Shown here piece after piece: positions 1 through 8,061 of a DNA stretch of 64,000 nucleotides. Position numbers and translations under genes: made by a program. Location: contig NZ_RXLQ01000008.1 in NCBI RefSeq assembly GCF_003953935.1, forward strand, positions 1 to 64,000, written 5' to 3'. The notes under the pieces were generated by a model. The model was given only the letters and a program-made list of their open reading frames with translations, did not search any database and had not been told where the DNA came from. Every line of letters begins with the position of its first letter. The stretch's first letter is position 1. This stretch comes from Massilia atriviolacea. GTDB taxonomy: Bacteria; Pseudomonadota; Gammaproteobacteria; Burkholderiales; Burkholderiaceae_D.

Positions 1-31
1 GTCCCTGGTTCGAGTCCAGGTCGGGGAGCCA
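1..31 (+). tRNA. tRNA-Asn, 3' part only (cut by window edge)
   Basis: These 31 bases equal the last 31 bases of the complete tRNA-Asn at 854-929 (T arm, acceptor 3' strand and encoded CCA). The 5' part lies outside the window. The identity with the second copy indicates a duplicated tRNA-Asn gene. Confidence 0.9.
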
Positions 32-40
32 GAATGCGAG

Positions 41-70
41 AGGCCACGTTGAATCAACGTGGCCTTTTTT
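41..70 (+). terminator. Rho-independent terminator after first tRNA-Asn
   Basis: A 10-bp perfect stem (AGGCCACGTT / AACGTGGCCT) with a 5-base loop is followed by a T run. It begins ten bases after the tRNA CCA end. Confidence 0.85.
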
Positions 71-219
71 GTTTTCTAAGCAGATTTGCACTGTTTGTTA
101 CCCGAAAACAACGCCTGCCAGTGATCTTCCTTGCTTATTTGCAATTGATGCAAGTATCATTCCGCCTGGTAAATACGCAGCATTCCGCGCGTGACGGCCA
201 ACCACCCTACAAAAATACC

Positions 220-819
220 ATGAAAAAAATTGCACTCGTGATCGCTGTTGCGATCGCATCCCTGAGCTCGGCCCAGGCACAAACCGCGCAGGCCAACCCG
301 CTGCGCTTCGTCGTCGGCGCCGGCCTGACCGCTGGCGGCGACAAGCTCGCCACCGCTGAATATTCGCACGGCGGCTCGGTCGACGTGCGCGCCGGCGGCC
401 TGATCGCCTTCCTGGGCGGCGTCGACTACCGCGTCAACCAACAGTTCTCGTTCCAGGGCACCGTCGGTTTCCACGTCGACCAGGCCAGCGCCAAGAACGG
501 CGACGTGACCTTCAAGCGTTTCCCGATCGAAGTGCTGGCTTACTTCCACCCGACCAACAACATGCGCATCGGCGGCGGCGTGCGTTATGTGTCGAGCCCT
601 AAACTGAACGGCGACGGCTTCGGCGCCGGCGTCTACCAGGAGTTCGACAACACCGTCGGCGCCGTGGTCGAGGGCGAATACTTCTTCAGCCCGAACGTCG
701 GCCTGAAGCTGCGTTACGTGAAAGAAGAGTACGAGTCGAACTACGTTTACCGCCGTGTGACCTACACCGAAAAGACCAAAGGCGACCATATCGGCATTTT
801 TGGTAATTTCTACTTCTAA
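220..819 (+). CDS. outer-membrane beta-barrel protein (putative)
   Basis: The 199-residue protein has a clear signal peptide: MKK, a hydrophobic stretch, and an AQA-type cleavage site at about residues 18-21. The rest alternates polar and hydrophobic residues with many Gly, Tyr and Phe residues and ends in FGNFYF, a C-terminal aromatic typical of outer-membrane barrels. I chose the ATG at 220 because the signal peptide starts there. An upstream in-frame start at 34 would place the tRNA terminator inside the gene. No strong Shine-Dalgarno is visible. The gene sits between the two tRNA-Asn copies. The specific function is not recognised; an OmpW- or opacity-like porin fold is inferred from composition only. 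Confidence 0.75.
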   Translation: MKKIALVIAVAIASLSSAQAQTAQANPLRFVVGAGLTAGGDKLATAEYSHGGSVDVRAGGLIAFLGGVDYRVNQQFSFQGTVGFHVDQASAKNGDVTFKRFPIEVLAYFHPTNNMRIGGGVRYVSSPKLNGDGFGAGVYQEFDNTVGAVVEGEYFFSPNVGLKLRYVKEEYESNYVYRRVTYTEKTKGDHIGIFGNFYF

Positions 820-836
820 AATTCGTCCGGGGCCTA

Positions 837-842
837 TATAAT
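837..842 (+). promoter_or_regulatory. -10 element for tRNA-Asn
   Basis: A perfect TATAAT lies 11 bases before the first base of the mature tRNA. The -35 would fall at the end of the upstream gene, where only weak matches exist. Confidence 0.55.
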
Positions 843-853
843 ACGGCCTCTTT

Positions 854-929
854 TCCCTGATAGCTCAGTTGGTAGAGCGACGGACTGTTAATCCGCAGGT
901 CCCTGGTTCGAGTCCAGGTCGGGGAGCCA
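854..929 (+). tRNA. tRNA-Asn (anticodon GTT)
   Basis: This is a 76-base cloverleaf. The acceptor stem TCCCTGA pairs with TCGGGGA. The D arm contains AGCTCAGTTGGTAGAGC, the anticodon loop is CTGTTAA (anticodon GTT, Asn), the T arm contains GGTTCGAGTCC, and CCA is encoded. A -10 box precedes it and a terminator follows. Confidence 0.97.
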
Positions 930-939
930 GAATTTGAAA

Positions 940-964
940 GGGCCTGCAATCGCAGGCCCTTTTT
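940..964 (+). terminator. Rho-independent terminator after tRNA-Asn
   Basis: The stem GGGCCTGC / GCAGGCCC has a 4-base loop (AATC) and is followed by a T run. It starts ten bases after the CCA end. Confidence 0.9.
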
Positions 965-1114
965 GCCTTGGTGCTGCCAGTTGCACGCCAGCCGCCGTCC
1001 ATGCGCCGCGCATGCCCGCAGGCGGGCGGTGGCGCGCACGGTTGAGATTTTGTTGCATTCGAAACAGCTTGTCCTCATGTAAAATATAACGAAATTTATG
1101 TTATAGCAATACAC

Positions 1115-2734
1115 ATGATCGACGACAAAACGACCCCCTGTTCGGTACTGCTGATAGACGATGAGCCCTTCGCCCAGGACTTCATCGCGCACTGCCTCGA
1201 AGCGTGTTCCGACGTGGCCCTGCGCTATGCATCGCAGTCCGAGCGCGTCGTCGAACTGGCGCTGGAGGTCGGTGCGACAGTGGTGCTGGTCGACCTGCGC
1301 ATGCCGGGGGTGGACGGTTTCGACGTGATCCGCCTGCTGCGCCAGCACCGCGACACCGAGCACCTGCCGGTCATCCTGCTCTCGTCCGAGGAAGACGCCG
1401 AGATCAAGGCCAGGGCGTTTGCCACCGGCGCCAACGATTACATGGTCAAGTGGCCCGACGGGCGCGAACTGATCGCGCGCGTGCGCTACCACAGCGCCGC
1501 CTACATCGCGCGCAAGCAGCGCGACGAAGCCTTCGTGTCGCTGCGGCGCAGCCAGGAAGAACTGGCCGCCAGCCAGTCGGCCCTGCACCAGGCGCAGAAG
1601 ATGGAAGCGATCGGCCAGCTGACCGGCGGCGTGGCGCACGACTTCAACAACGTCTTGCAGATCATCGGCGGCAACCTGCAGTTGCTCAAGCTGCTCGGCG
1701 GGGTGAGCGAGAGCGCGCGCACCCGCATCGATATCGCGCTGGCCGGGGTCGAGCGCGGCGCCAAGCTGTCGGCCCACCTGCTCGCCTTTGCCCGCCGCCA
1801 GCCGCTGCAGGCGGTGGTGGTCAATCCCGGCACGGTGCTGCGCGACATGGATGAAATGATGCGCCGCGTGCTCGGCCCGCGCGCCGTCATCGTCACCGAG
1901 ATCGAAGAACAGCTGTGGAGCACCACGGTCGATCCGAGCCAGTTGAACAATGTGATCCTGAACCTGGCCATCAACGCGCGCGACGCCATGGCCGACGGCG
2001 GCACCCTGACCATCCGCGCGGCCAACGTGCCGGTCGGTTCGCCCCTGCTGTCGGAGCTGGCGGCGGGCGACTACGTCATGGTGGAAGTGTCCGACACCGG
2101 CTGCGGGATGCCGGAAGCGGTGCTGCAGCGCGCCTTCGAACCGTTTTTCACGACCAAGCCGACCGGGCAGGGCACGGGCCTGGGGCTGTCGATGGCGTAC
2201 GGTTTCGTCAAGCAGTCGGGCGGCGAAATCCAGCTGAAAAGCGCATTGGGGGCCGGCACCAGCGTCAAGATTTTCCTGCAACGCAGCGCCAGCGAGCCGG
2301 AAGACGCCGAGGAACACGTGCAGGCGCCCCTGTTCGGCGGACTGGAAACGATACTCGTGGTCGAAGACGAGGCGGACGTGCGCACCAGCACCGTCGAATT
2401 GCTGTCCGCGCTAGGTTACCAGGTGTTCGAAGCGGAGGACGCGGCGCATGCCGTGGAATTGATCGACTCGGGCGCCAAGATCGACCTGGTGTTTTCGGAC
2501 GTGATCATGCCGGGCAAATTAAGCAGCCTGGAATTGAGCGAAGTGGTGCGCGCCAAGCTGCCGTCGGCCCAGATCCTGTTCACCTCGGGCTATGCCGAGG
2601 GGGTGCTGGCGCACGAGGGCAAGCTCGATGCCAAGGTCAACCTGCTGCAAAAGCCGTACAACGCCGATGTGCTCAGTGCGCGCATCCGCCATCTGCTGCG
2701 GCGCCGCAAGCCGGCCGGCGCCACCTCGCACTAA
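1115..2734 (+). CDS. hybrid histidine kinase, REC-HisKA-HATPase-REC
   Basis: This 539-residue soluble signalling protein begins with a receiver domain (about 10-125; phospho-acceptor D60 in VDLRMPG, K112 followed by WP instead of the usual KP). A short helix leads to a HisKA domain with H175 in GGVAHDFNNVLQ. The HATPase domain shows an N box around N283/N287, DTGCGM at 327-332 and GTGLGLS at 353-359. A second receiver follows (about 411-530; D462, K513). No membrane segment or signal peptide is present, so its input probably comes through the N-terminal receiver as part of a phosphorelay. It converges on the phytochrome operon, whose small response regulator ends 53 bases away. The input signal is unknown. 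Confidence 0.93.
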   Translation: MIDDKTTPCSVLLIDDEPFAQDFIAHCLEACSDVALRYASQSERVVELALEVGATVVLVDLRMPGVDGFDVIRLLRQHRDTEHLPVILLSSEEDAEIKARAFATGANDYMVKWPDGRELIARVRYHSAAYIARKQRDEAFVSLRRSQEELAASQSALHQAQKMEAIGQLTGGVAHDFNNVLQIIGGNLQLLKLLGGVSESARTRIDIALAGVERGAKLSAHLLAFARRQPLQAVVVNPGTVLRDMDEMMRRVLGPRAVIVTEIEEQLWSTTVDPSQLNNVILNLAINARDAMADGGTLTIRAANVPVGSPLLSELAAGDYVMVEVSDTGCGMPEAVLQRAFEPFFTTKPTGQGTGLGLSMAYGFVKQSGGEIQLKSALGAGTSVKIFLQRSASEPEDAEEHVQAPLFGGLETILVVEDEADVRTSTVELLSALGYQVFEAEDAAHAVELIDSGAKIDLVFSDVIMPGKLSSLELSEVVRAKLPSAQILFTSGYAEGVLAHEGKLDAKVNLLQKPYNADVLSARIRHLLRRRKPAGATSH

Positions 2735-2761
2735 GCGGCGCGCGCCGCCTCGCACTAAGCG
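2724..2761 (+). repeat. short direct duplication at the end of the hybrid kinase gene
   Basis: CCTCGCACTAAGCG occurs at 2724-2737 and again at 2748-2761. The first copy contains the stop codon. It looks like a 24-bp tandem duplication placed just after the reading frame, so the protein is unaffected. Confidence 0.7.
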
Positions 2762-2787
2762 CCGCACGCCGCACGCCGTCATGCGAT

Positions 2788-3243
2788 TCAGTGCGGCTTG
2801 ACGTAGCGGTACGACCCCGGCGGCGGTTCGTTGAGCACCGCCCAGAAAATCCCCAGGTCCGCGATCGCGCGCACGAATTCCTTGAAGTCGACCGGCTTGA
2901 CCACGTACGCATTGACTCCCAGCTCGTAGCTGCGCAGCAGGTCCTGTTCTTCCTTGGACGAGGTGAGCATCACCACCGGCGTGCTTTTCAGGGCCGGCGT
3001 GCTGCGGATTTCCTTGAGCACTTCGAGGCCGTCGATCTTGGGCAGCTTCAGGTCGAGCAGCACCACGGTCGGATTGCCTACCTGGCGCGCCGCGTGCGCG
3101 CCACGGCACATCAGGTAATCGAGCGCCTCGGCGCCGTCGCGCGCGATGATCACTTCATTGGCCAGCTGGCTTTTTTCCAGCGCGATCAGGGTCAGTTCCA
3201 GGTCGTGCGGATTATCTTCGACCAGCAGGATGGGCTTTAACAT
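2788..3243 (-). CDS. single-domain response regulator (Rcp1-type phytochrome partner)
   Basis: This 151-residue CheY-like receiver has the acidic pocket E9-D10, phospho-acceptor D64 in LLDLKLP, a Thr/Ser switch in MLTSS and K116 in VVKPVDF. It has no output domain. The longer-than-CheY layout, with the insertion before the phospho-Asp and the VKPVDF...F end, is that of Rcp1-type regulators that receive phosphate from phytochromes. The gene starts 12 bases after the phytochrome stop on the same strand, so the two form an operon and a cognate pair. What it signals to is not visible. Confidence 0.92.
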   Translation of the reverse strand: MLKPILLVEDNPHDLELTLIALEKSQLANEVIIARDGAEALDYLMCRGAHAARQVGNPTVVLLDLKLPKIDGLEVLKEIRSTPALKSTPVVMLTSSKEEQDLLRSYELGVNAYVVKPVDFKEFVRAIADLGIFWAVLNEPPPGSYRYVKPH

Positions 3244-3255
3244 GTCTTACTTACC

Positions 3256-5499
3256 TTAAATATTGAGTTCTTTGGGAATGCTGAAGTAAAAGGTGGCGCC
3301 GTTGCCCGGCGCTCCCTTGGCCCACACGCGCCCGCCGTGGCGTTCGATGATGCGGCGCACATTGGCCAGGCCGATGCCGGTTCCCTGGAAGTCTTCCATC
3401 CGGTGCAGGCGCTGGAACACGCCGAACAGCTTGTGCACGTAATCCATGTGAAAACCGGCGCCGTTGTCGGCGATCGACATCACCCATTCCGCGCCCTCGT
3501 CGCTGGCGCGGATGGTAATCACGGCGCGCTCTTTCTGGCTGGTGAACTTGACCGCGTTCGAGAGCAGGTTGTACAGCGCCAGCTGCACGAAGGTGGGGTC
3601 GGCGCGCATCGCCGGCAAGGTGCCGATGTCCCATTCGACCTGGCGCGCGCCGATGTCGAGCGCGAGTTTGTCGATGCAGGAGCGCACCAGGTCGTCCATC
3701 TGGATCAGGGTCGGGCGCAGCGCGGCGCGCCCCATCTGCGAAAAACTGAGCAGGTCGTCGACCAGCTTGCCGGCCAGGCGCGCCGAATCCTTGATGTTGC
3801 GCAGGAAGCGCTGGCGCTTTTCCAGGTTCTCGTTGGCGGACGGTTCCAGCAGCAGGTCGGAAAAGCCGACGATGTGGCGCAGCGGCGCGCGCAGATCGTG
3901 CGAGACCGAGTACGAAAACGCTTCGAGTTCCTTGTTGGCGCGCCCCAGTTCTTCGGCCAGTTCGGCCATCTGTTCGGCGCGTTCGAGCGCGATGCCCAGC
4001 AGCGCGCTGCGGAACTCGATCGCCAGTTCGATCTCGCCGCCGTGCCAGGGCGCGCTGGTGCCGGTGATGGTCTCGCGCCAGGTGGCGAAGCTGGTGCGCG
4101 GCGTCAGTTGCGCCGCCGGCGGCGCGCCGTCCTTGTCGTGCGGGTTGCCGGCCCATTCCACCGTGCGCACCACTTCGGGCCGGAACCACAGCAGGTAGTG
4201 CTTGTGGATGCGCGAGACCGGCATCGCCAGCAGGCCCGCGCTGTTGGCGGCCAGCGCCGCCGCCGGCGGGTACAGCGCCGCCAGCTGGTCGGTGTGGAAC
4301 ACGTCGCCATGGCAGTGCAGGTCGAGCCAGGCCACCAGTTCGCGGATCGCTTCCTCGTCGGGCGTGTCGCCGTAGGTCAGCAGGCGCTCCTCGAACAGGA
4401 TGGCGGCGCCGCCGGCGCGCGCGAACTTCAGCAGGGCCGGGAAAACGCTGGAGAGGTTGTCGATGAAGTCGGCGCTCTGGGTCAGGCCGGCCAGCATCGA
4501 GACCATGATGCGGCGCACGTCGAGGCGGAACTGGAGCTCGTTGGCGTCTTCGCGCGACTCGATGCACATCGACAGGATCTGGCCCAGCTGTTCGCAGGCG
4601 GTGCGCTTGTCGAAGGCGACCGTGCAGGGCGTCGCATGGTGGCACGAGATCAGTCCCCACAGCTTGCCCTTGACCATCAGCGAGACCGACATCGAGGCCA
4701 GCGTGCCCATGTTGCGCATGTATTGCAGGTGGATCGGCGAGACGCTGCGCAGGGCCGCGAACGAGAGGTCGTTGGGCTTGCCGGTGACCGGATTGAGGGC
4801 CGGGACCAGGCGCGCCGGCGTGTAGTCGGCATCCTGGATCAGGCGGATCCGGTTGAGCATGTACAGCTCGCGCGCCTGGCGCGGAATGTCGGACGCCGGA
4901 AAGCGCTGCCCCAGGTAGGACGGATAGTCGTCGGCGCGGCATTCGGCCAGCACATGGCCGTGGCCCTCGTCGTCGAACTGGTACACCATGACCCGGCCGA
5001 AGCCGGTGACGCGGCGGATTTCCTGGGCCGCCAGCGCGCTCATGGTCCGGGTGCTGGCGGTGTCGGTCAGCTTGAGCAGAAAATCGCCGACCTGGCGGTG
5101 CAGGTGGCGGAAGTCGGCGGCCGAGGCGCGCGCCACCGATTCGAATTCGAGGATCAGCAGCGCATCGTAGTAATGCGCCAGCACGTCGAAGTGGCGCGCC
5201 GGGCCGATGCCGAGGGTGCACAGGTACAGCGGACGCTGGCCGATGTCGGCGGCGTCGATCTCGGGCACCAGCTGCAGGCCGGCCTGTTCGCCGATCACCG
5301 CCTGCAGCGACTGGCCGATGGCGCGCGCCGCGTCGGCGCCGATCATGTCGTCGAGGTTGTCGCTGGCCTGGAGCACCTGCAGGGTGGGCGACAGCGCCAG
5401 CAAAAAGCCGTGCGGCTGGATGCTGCCGGGGAAGCGGATCGGTTCCTTGTCGCAGCTGGACAAATCGAGGTCGGGACGGTCGGGGTTTGCCTGGCTCAT
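3256..5499 (-). CDS. bphP: bacteriophytochrome histidine kinase
   Basis: This 747-residue red/far-red light sensor kinase has the order PAS-GAF-PHY-HisKA-HATPase. The N-terminal Cys16 before the CDKEPI and PGSIQPHG motifs is the biliverdin attachment cysteine of bacteriophytochromes. The GAF domain carries D204-I205-P206 (PASDIP) and the chromophore His257 (SPIHLQYMRNMG). The PHY tongue PRTSF lies at about 467-471. The phospho-His is H534 in SVSHDLRAPLRH, followed by an ATPase domain ending in the GTGIGLA box. I chose ATG 5499 because it has an AGGA ribosome site and places the Cys near the N terminus; an upstream start at 5544 adds 15 unsupported residues. No heme oxygenase gene for making biliverdin is nearby. 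Confidence 0.96.
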   Translation of the reverse strand: MSQANPDRPDLDLSSCDKEPIRFPGSIQPHGFLLALSPTLQVLQASDNLDDMIGADAARAIGQSLQAVIGEQAGLQLVPEIDAADIGQRPLYLCTLGIGPARHFDVLAHYYDALLILEFESVARASAADFRHLHRQVGDFLLKLTDTASTRTMSALAAQEIRRVTGFGRVMVYQFDDEGHGHVLAECRADDYPSYLGQRFPASDIPRQARELYMLNRIRLIQDADYTPARLVPALNPVTGKPNDLSFAALRSVSPIHLQYMRNMGTLASMSVSLMVKGKLWGLISCHHATPCTVAFDKRTACEQLGQILSMCIESREDANELQFRLDVRRIMVSMLAGLTQSADFIDNLSSVFPALLKFARAGGAAILFEERLLTYGDTPDEEAIRELVAWLDLHCHGDVFHTDQLAALYPPAAALAANSAGLLAMPVSRIHKHYLLWFRPEVVRTVEWAGNPHDKDGAPPAAQLTPRTSFATWRETITGTSAPWHGGEIELAIEFRSALLGIALERAEQMAELAEELGRANKELEAFSYSVSHDLRAPLRHIVGFSDLLLEPSANENLEKRQRFLRNIKDSARLAGKLVDDLLSFSQMGRAALRPTLIQMDDLVRSCIDKLALDIGARQVEWDIGTLPAMRADPTFVQLALYNLLSNAVKFTSQKERAVITIRASDEGAEWVMSIADNGAGFHMDYVHKLFGVFQRLHRMEDFQGTGIGLANVRRIIERHGGRVWAKGAPGNGATFYFSIPKELNI

Positions 5500-5588
5500 G
5501 GAGATTTCCTGGGCACGGGAAGGAGGCGCCGCATTCAAAAGCAATATTTTACTTCATACACCATCGCTTGCCACGCACGTTAGCCGGT

Positions 5589-5618
5589 TTGACAATGCCC
5601 GCGCGGCGATGCAAATTA
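5589..5618 (+). promoter_or_regulatory. candidate sigma-70 promoter for the PAS hybrid kinase
   Basis: A perfect TTGACA (5589-5594) is followed 18 bases later by AAATTA (5613-5618) in the spacer between the divergent phytochrome and hybrid kinase genes. Transcription from here would start near 5626, which supports the downstream ATG choices for the kinase. Confidence 0.4.
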
Positions 5619-5664
5619 TCAACAGCAATTGGTCAACGCGCAGGGGCGCATGCGACAATCCGGC

Positions 5665-8061
5665 ATGACCACGCGACCCGACTACGAGGCCCTGTTCCGC
5701 GCCTCTCCCTATCCGTACATGCTGACGGACCTGGAACTGACCATCATCAGCGCCAACGATGCCTACTGCCGTGTCACCGGGCGCAGCGAAGCCGAACTGC
5801 GCGGCCGCTACGTCTTCGACGCCTTTCCCGAGAACCCGGACGACCCCGGTTCGACCAATGTGGCCGCCGTGCGCGCGTCGATGCTGCGCGCGCTGGCCAG
5901 CGGCATGCCGGACACCTGCGCCTTCCTGCGCTACTCGGTGCCGGCGCCCGGCGGCGGCTTCGAGGAGCGCTTCTGGAGCACCGTGCACACGCCGGTCAAG
6001 GACGGCGCCGGGCGCGTGGCCTTCCTGGCGCAGAACTCGATCGATGTCACCGAGTTGTACCGCTACGACCGCCAGTCGCGCGTGGCCTCGGTCGCGCCGC
6101 AGGCCGGCAGCGGGTCGGGCGACGGGCATTTCAACCAGGCCCAGATGCACCAGGCGATGAACCGCATCCTGATGGTCGAGCGCAGCCACCTGCGCGACCT
6201 GTTCAACCAGGCGCCCGGCTTCATCGCCGTGCTGGCCGGCGAGCGGCATGTGTTCGAGATGGTCAACGAAGCGTATTACCAGCTGGTCGGCCACCGCGAG
6301 CTGGTGGGCAAGCCGGCCTGGGAAGCGCTGCCCGACATCCGCGGCCAGGGCTTCGAGGAACTGCTCGACCAGGTGTACCGCAGCGGCCAACCGTTCGTCG
6401 GGCGCGGCCTGTGCGTGACGGTGCAGCGCAGCGCCGGCGGCCCGCTGGTGCAGCGCCACATCGACCTGCTGTACCAGCCGCTGTTCGACAAGGAAGGGCG
6501 CACCAGCGGCATCTTCGTGCAGGGCCACGACGTAAGCGACGCCCACGCCGCGCAGCTGGCCAGCGCCGACAGCGCCGAGCGCCTGTCGGAAGGCATGAAC
6601 GCGGCGCGCATGGTGGTCTGGGACTGGCGCATCGACACCGGCGAGATGGTGTTTTCGGAGAACGCGGAACTGGTGCTGGGCAAGCGCGAACCGGACATCG
6701 ACAGCCTCACCGCATCGATCCATCCGGACGATGCCCGGCGCCTGCTCGAGGCGCGCGTGCGCGCCATCGCCAGCGGCGGCGGCTACCAGGAAACCGTGCG
6801 CTTTCGCCGCCCCGACGACGGCCGCATGCTGTGGCTCGATATCCGCGGCAAGGTGCGCTGCGATGCCGGGGGCACGCCGTTCGCGGTGCGCGGGGTCACG
6901 CTCGACATCACCGAACGCATGCGCGCCGAAGAAGACCTGCGCGACGCCCACCGGCGCAAGGATGAATTCCTGGCGATGCTCTCGCACGAACTGCGCAATC
7001 CGCTGGCGCCGATCAGCTCGGCGGCGCAGCTGCTCAAGCACGTGCGCCTGGACGAGGCGCGTCTGCGCGAGACGACCGACATCATCATCCGCCAGACCGC
7101 GCACATCACCGGCCTGGTGGACGACCTGATCGACGTTTCGCGGGTGACGCGCGGCCTGATTTCGACCGACCGCCAGCCGCACGACATGAAGCGCATGATC
7201 GGCGACGCGGTCGAGCAGGTGCGCCCGCTGATCGACGCGCGCCGCCACCGTCTGGCGGTGCTGCTGCCGCCCGAGGCGGCGTATGTGATGGGCGACCACA
7301 AGCGCCTGGTGCAGGTGCTCACCAACCTGCTCAATAACGCGGCCAAGTACACGCCCGACGGCGGCAATATCGTCCTGACCCTGGCGCTCGACGGCGACAG
7401 CGTGGTGCTGGCCGTGCGCGACGACGGCATCGGCATGGGTCTCGAACTGCTGCCGCGCGTGTTCGACCTGTTTACCCAGGGCGAGCGCAGCGCCGACCGC
7501 GCGCAGGGCGGGCTCGGGGTGGGGCTGGCCGTGGTGCGCAGCCTGGTCGAGCTGCACGGCGGCCAGGTGAGCGCCGCCAGCGAGGGGCCGGGCAAGGGCA
7601 GCGTGCTGACCGTGCGCCTGCCGCTGCTGGCCGGCGCCGGCCAGCCGGCCGGGCCCGCCGGCGAGCGTCCGGCCCTGCCGCAGGGCCCCTTGCGGGTGCT
7701 GGTGGTCGATGACAATCCGGATGCGGCGCTGATGCTGTCGATGCTGCTCGAAGCGTCCGGCTACGAGGTGCTGACCGAGAACAGCTCGCACGCGGGCCTG
7801 GCCAGCGCCGCGCGCCACGCGCCCGACGTCTGCATCCTCGACATCGGCCTGCCCGGGATGAACGGCTACCAGCTGGCGCGCGCGATCCGCGCGGTCGACG
7901 CTGCGCAGGGCGCGACCCTGATCGCCGTGACCGGCTACGGCCAGGAACAGGACCGGCGCCTGGCGCTGGACGCCGGCTTCGACCATCACCTGGTCAAGCC
8001 GGTCGATGCGGGCGCGCTGGCGGCGCTGCTGGCGGCACGGGCGGCACGGGCGGCTCCCTAG
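5665..8061 (+). CDS. multi-PAS hybrid histidine kinase with C-terminal receiver
   Basis: This roughly 798-residue cytoplasmic sensor starts with a PAS domain (DYEALFRASPYPYMLTD, about 5-120). Two further PAS regions follow (about 165-290 and 320-430, the last ending in the PAC-like GVTLDITERMRAEEDL). Then come HisKA (H441 in MLSHELRNPLAP), HATPase (LNNAAKYTPDGG; GLGVGLAVV) and a receiver with D726 (ILDIGLPGMNG) and a VKPVD lysine. The start is uncertain: ATG 5665 begins directly at the PAS domain, ATG 5650 has a too-close AGGGG, and TTG 5629 is less likely. The gene is divergent from the phytochrome gene and its stop overlaps the stop of the convergent CheB-like gene. The ligand is unknown. 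Confidence 0.92.
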   Translation: MTTRPDYEALFRASPYPYMLTDLELTIISANDAYCRVTGRSEAELRGRYVFDAFPENPDDPGSTNVAAVRASMLRALASGMPDTCAFLRYSVPAPGGGFEERFWSTVHTPVKDGAGRVAFLAQNSIDVTELYRYDRQSRVASVAPQAGSGSGDGHFNQAQMHQAMNRILMVERSHLRDLFNQAPGFIAVLAGERHVFEMVNEAYYQLVGHRELVGKPAWEALPDIRGQGFEELLDQVYRSGQPFVGRGLCVTVQRSAGGPLVQRHIDLLYQPLFDKEGRTSGIFVQGHDVSDAHAAQLASADSAERLSEGMNAARMVVWDWRIDTGEMVFSENAELVLGKREPDIDSLTASIHPDDARRLLEARVRAIASGGGYQETVRFRRPDDGRMLWLDIRGKVRCDAGGTPFAVRGVTLDITERMRAEEDLRDAHRRKDEFLAMLSHELRNPLAPISSAAQLLKHVRLDEARLRETTDIIIRQTAHITGLVDDLIDVSRVTRGLISTDRQPHDMKRMIGDAVEQVRPLIDARRHRLAVLLPPEAAYVMGDHKRLVQVLTNLLNNAAKYTPDGGNIVLTLALDGDSVVLAVRDDGIGMGLELLPRVFDLFTQGERSADRAQGGLGVGLAVVRSLVELHGGQVSAASEGPGKGSVLTVRLPLLAGAGQPAGPAGERPALPQGPLRVLVVDDNPDAALMLSMLLEASGYEVLTENSSHAGLASAARHAPDVCILDIGLPGMNGYQLARAIRAVDAAQGATLIAVTGYGQEQDRRLALDAGFDHHLVKPVDAGALAALLAARAARAAP

